Below are positions 63,340-64,000 of a stretch of 64,000 nucleotides of DNA, in pieces. A model generated the notes under the pieces. The model was given only the letters and a program-made list of their open reading frames with translations, was not told the origin of the DNA and ran no database searches. Position 1 is the first letter of the stretch. Every line of letters starts with the position of its first letter. The stretch spans positions 124,001-188,000 of the forward strand of contig CAWISP010000024.1 of the NCBI GenBank assembly GCA_963838775.1, in the 5' to 3' direction. The translations under genes were made by a program, and so were the position numbers. This DNA is from Chersky-840 sp963838775 (GTDB lineage Bacteria > Actinomycetota > Acidimicrobiia > Acidimicrobiales > UBA8190).

Positions 63340-64000
63340 TCACCGGAAGTCGTCGCCGACAATGGCCTCCACGAGCTCGTGCCATCCCGGGTCGTCCTCG
63401 GGACAGTACTCCGGAACCAGGTGGTGGCGCACGAATAGCGCGACCACTGCGCTCTTCTGGGCCTCGGCTCCTTTGTGCGCCTCTGTGAGCAGACATGATG
63501 CCTGGATGACGCGGCTTAGTTGGTCGAGGTGGCGACGGAAATGGGCGGCAGCCTCCTCGGGATCGGCAAGGTCACGTCGCAGCCGGGGCTCGAGATCACG
63601 TAGCGCGGCGGCGACCGCAGCGCCGTCATCGCTCTCGCCGGCTGTGGCCAGCTCGCCCCGGACCCATACCAACACGTGGTCGAGAAGGCCGAAACGGGTG
63701 CAGTCTCGGTGCACCTGGGCACACAGCACGTTATGGGTGCCCTCCCAGCTTTCAAACACGACGGCATCGCGATAGAGACGCGGAATCGGGGAGAAGTCCT
63801 CGATCGTGCCGTTGCCGCCGAGCACCTCGATCCCGCGGTGCACGACATCGGTGGCCGTGATCGAGGTGAGGTACTTGTTGGCGTTGACGAGGAACCGGTA
63901 AACGGCGATCTCCGCTTCGGAGGCCTGGCCACCGTTGAGGTGGTCGAGCAACCCGGTGAGCGCCATCGTCGAGGCCAGCGCGGCCTGCTCTTCAACCTTC
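63340..64000 (-). CDS. Acyl-CoA dehydrogenase family protein (3' part, runs off the window)
   Basis: About 220 C-terminal residues: TATDVVHRGIEVLGGNGTIE, then PRLYRDAVVFESWEGTHNVL, the typical FAD/substrate C-terminal segment of acyl-CoA dehydrogenases, followed by a ~100-residue extra helical domain (RRHLDQLSRVIQASCLL), as in the AidB-like/large group. It oxidises an acyl-CoA, passing electrons to ETF. The frame continues beyond base 64000. The stop is at 63340. Confidence 0.9.
   Translation of the reverse strand, partial: KVEEQAALASTMALTGLLDHLNGGQASEAEIAVYRFLVNANKYLTSITATDVVHRGIEVLGGNGTIEDFSPIPRLYRDAVVFESWEGTHNVLCAQVHRDCTRFGLLDHVLVWVRGELATAGESDDGAAVAAALRDLEPRLRRDLADPEEAAAHFRRHLDQLSRVIQASCLLTEAHKGAEAQKSAVVALFVRHHLVPEYCPEDDPGWHELVEAIVGDDFR

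Overview
The window is high-GC DNA with gene content typical of Actinomycetota: ergothioneine genes (egtB, egtD), WS/DGAT-type acyltransferase, an LAFTG cell-wall sorting signal, a DUF2510 protein and a GAF histidine kinase of DosS type. The class Acidimicrobiia is a plausible home, but this is inference; no rRNA or ribosomal protein marker is present.

Region 1 (1-7.7 kb) has the end of an ergothioneine operon (egtB then egtD, reading left) and three large polytopic membrane proteins of GT-C glycosyltransferase type, two of which look paralogous. Region 2 (7.8-23.1 kb) is a surface-glycan locus. It encodes three GT2 glycosyltransferases (two with C-terminal membrane anchors like polyprenyl-phosphate sugar synthases), a GT87-like membrane transferase, two methyltransferases, a HAD phosphatase, and a full CDP-3,6-dideoxyhexose set: cytidylyltransferase (rfbF), 4,6-dehydratase (rfbG) and the 2Fe-2S/PMP C-3 dehydrase (rfbH). 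Beside these lie an HpcH-like aldolase, a thiamine-diphosphate enzyme and a sugar epimerase/reductase. Together they suggest a branched-chain 3,6-dideoxy sugar of yersiniose type. All genes here are intact.

Region 3 (23.3-60.1 kb) starts at a tRNA-Ala(CGC) gene. The last 15 bases of the tRNA plus 33 bases downstream recur at 60,037-60,084 with 46/48 identity. I read this as a large, old, composite genomic island. It carries three different IS110-type transposases, a solo copy of an IS110 left end, an IS3 element with an IS30 fragment inside it, and an IS30 element interrupted by a group II intron. Cargo includes VOC/cupin/MarR genes, a nitroreductase, redox enzymes, a histidine kinase, a secreted repeat protein, a lipid module (TPP enzyme, SDR, acyl-CoA ligase, WS/DGAT) and a ParA ATPase. 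At least nine loci are frameshifted or truncated (VOC, YdeI, IS30 transposase, intron RT, cupin, MMPL, IS110 transposase, FAD oxidoreductase, PNPOx, Hsp20, GH3), while none outside the repeats is. No integrase was found.

Region 4 (60.1-64 kb) has a GH3 fragment abutting the right-hand repeat, an intact GH3 glycosidase, an intergenic stretch with a dispersed repeat, and the end of an acyl-CoA dehydrogenase gene that runs off the window.
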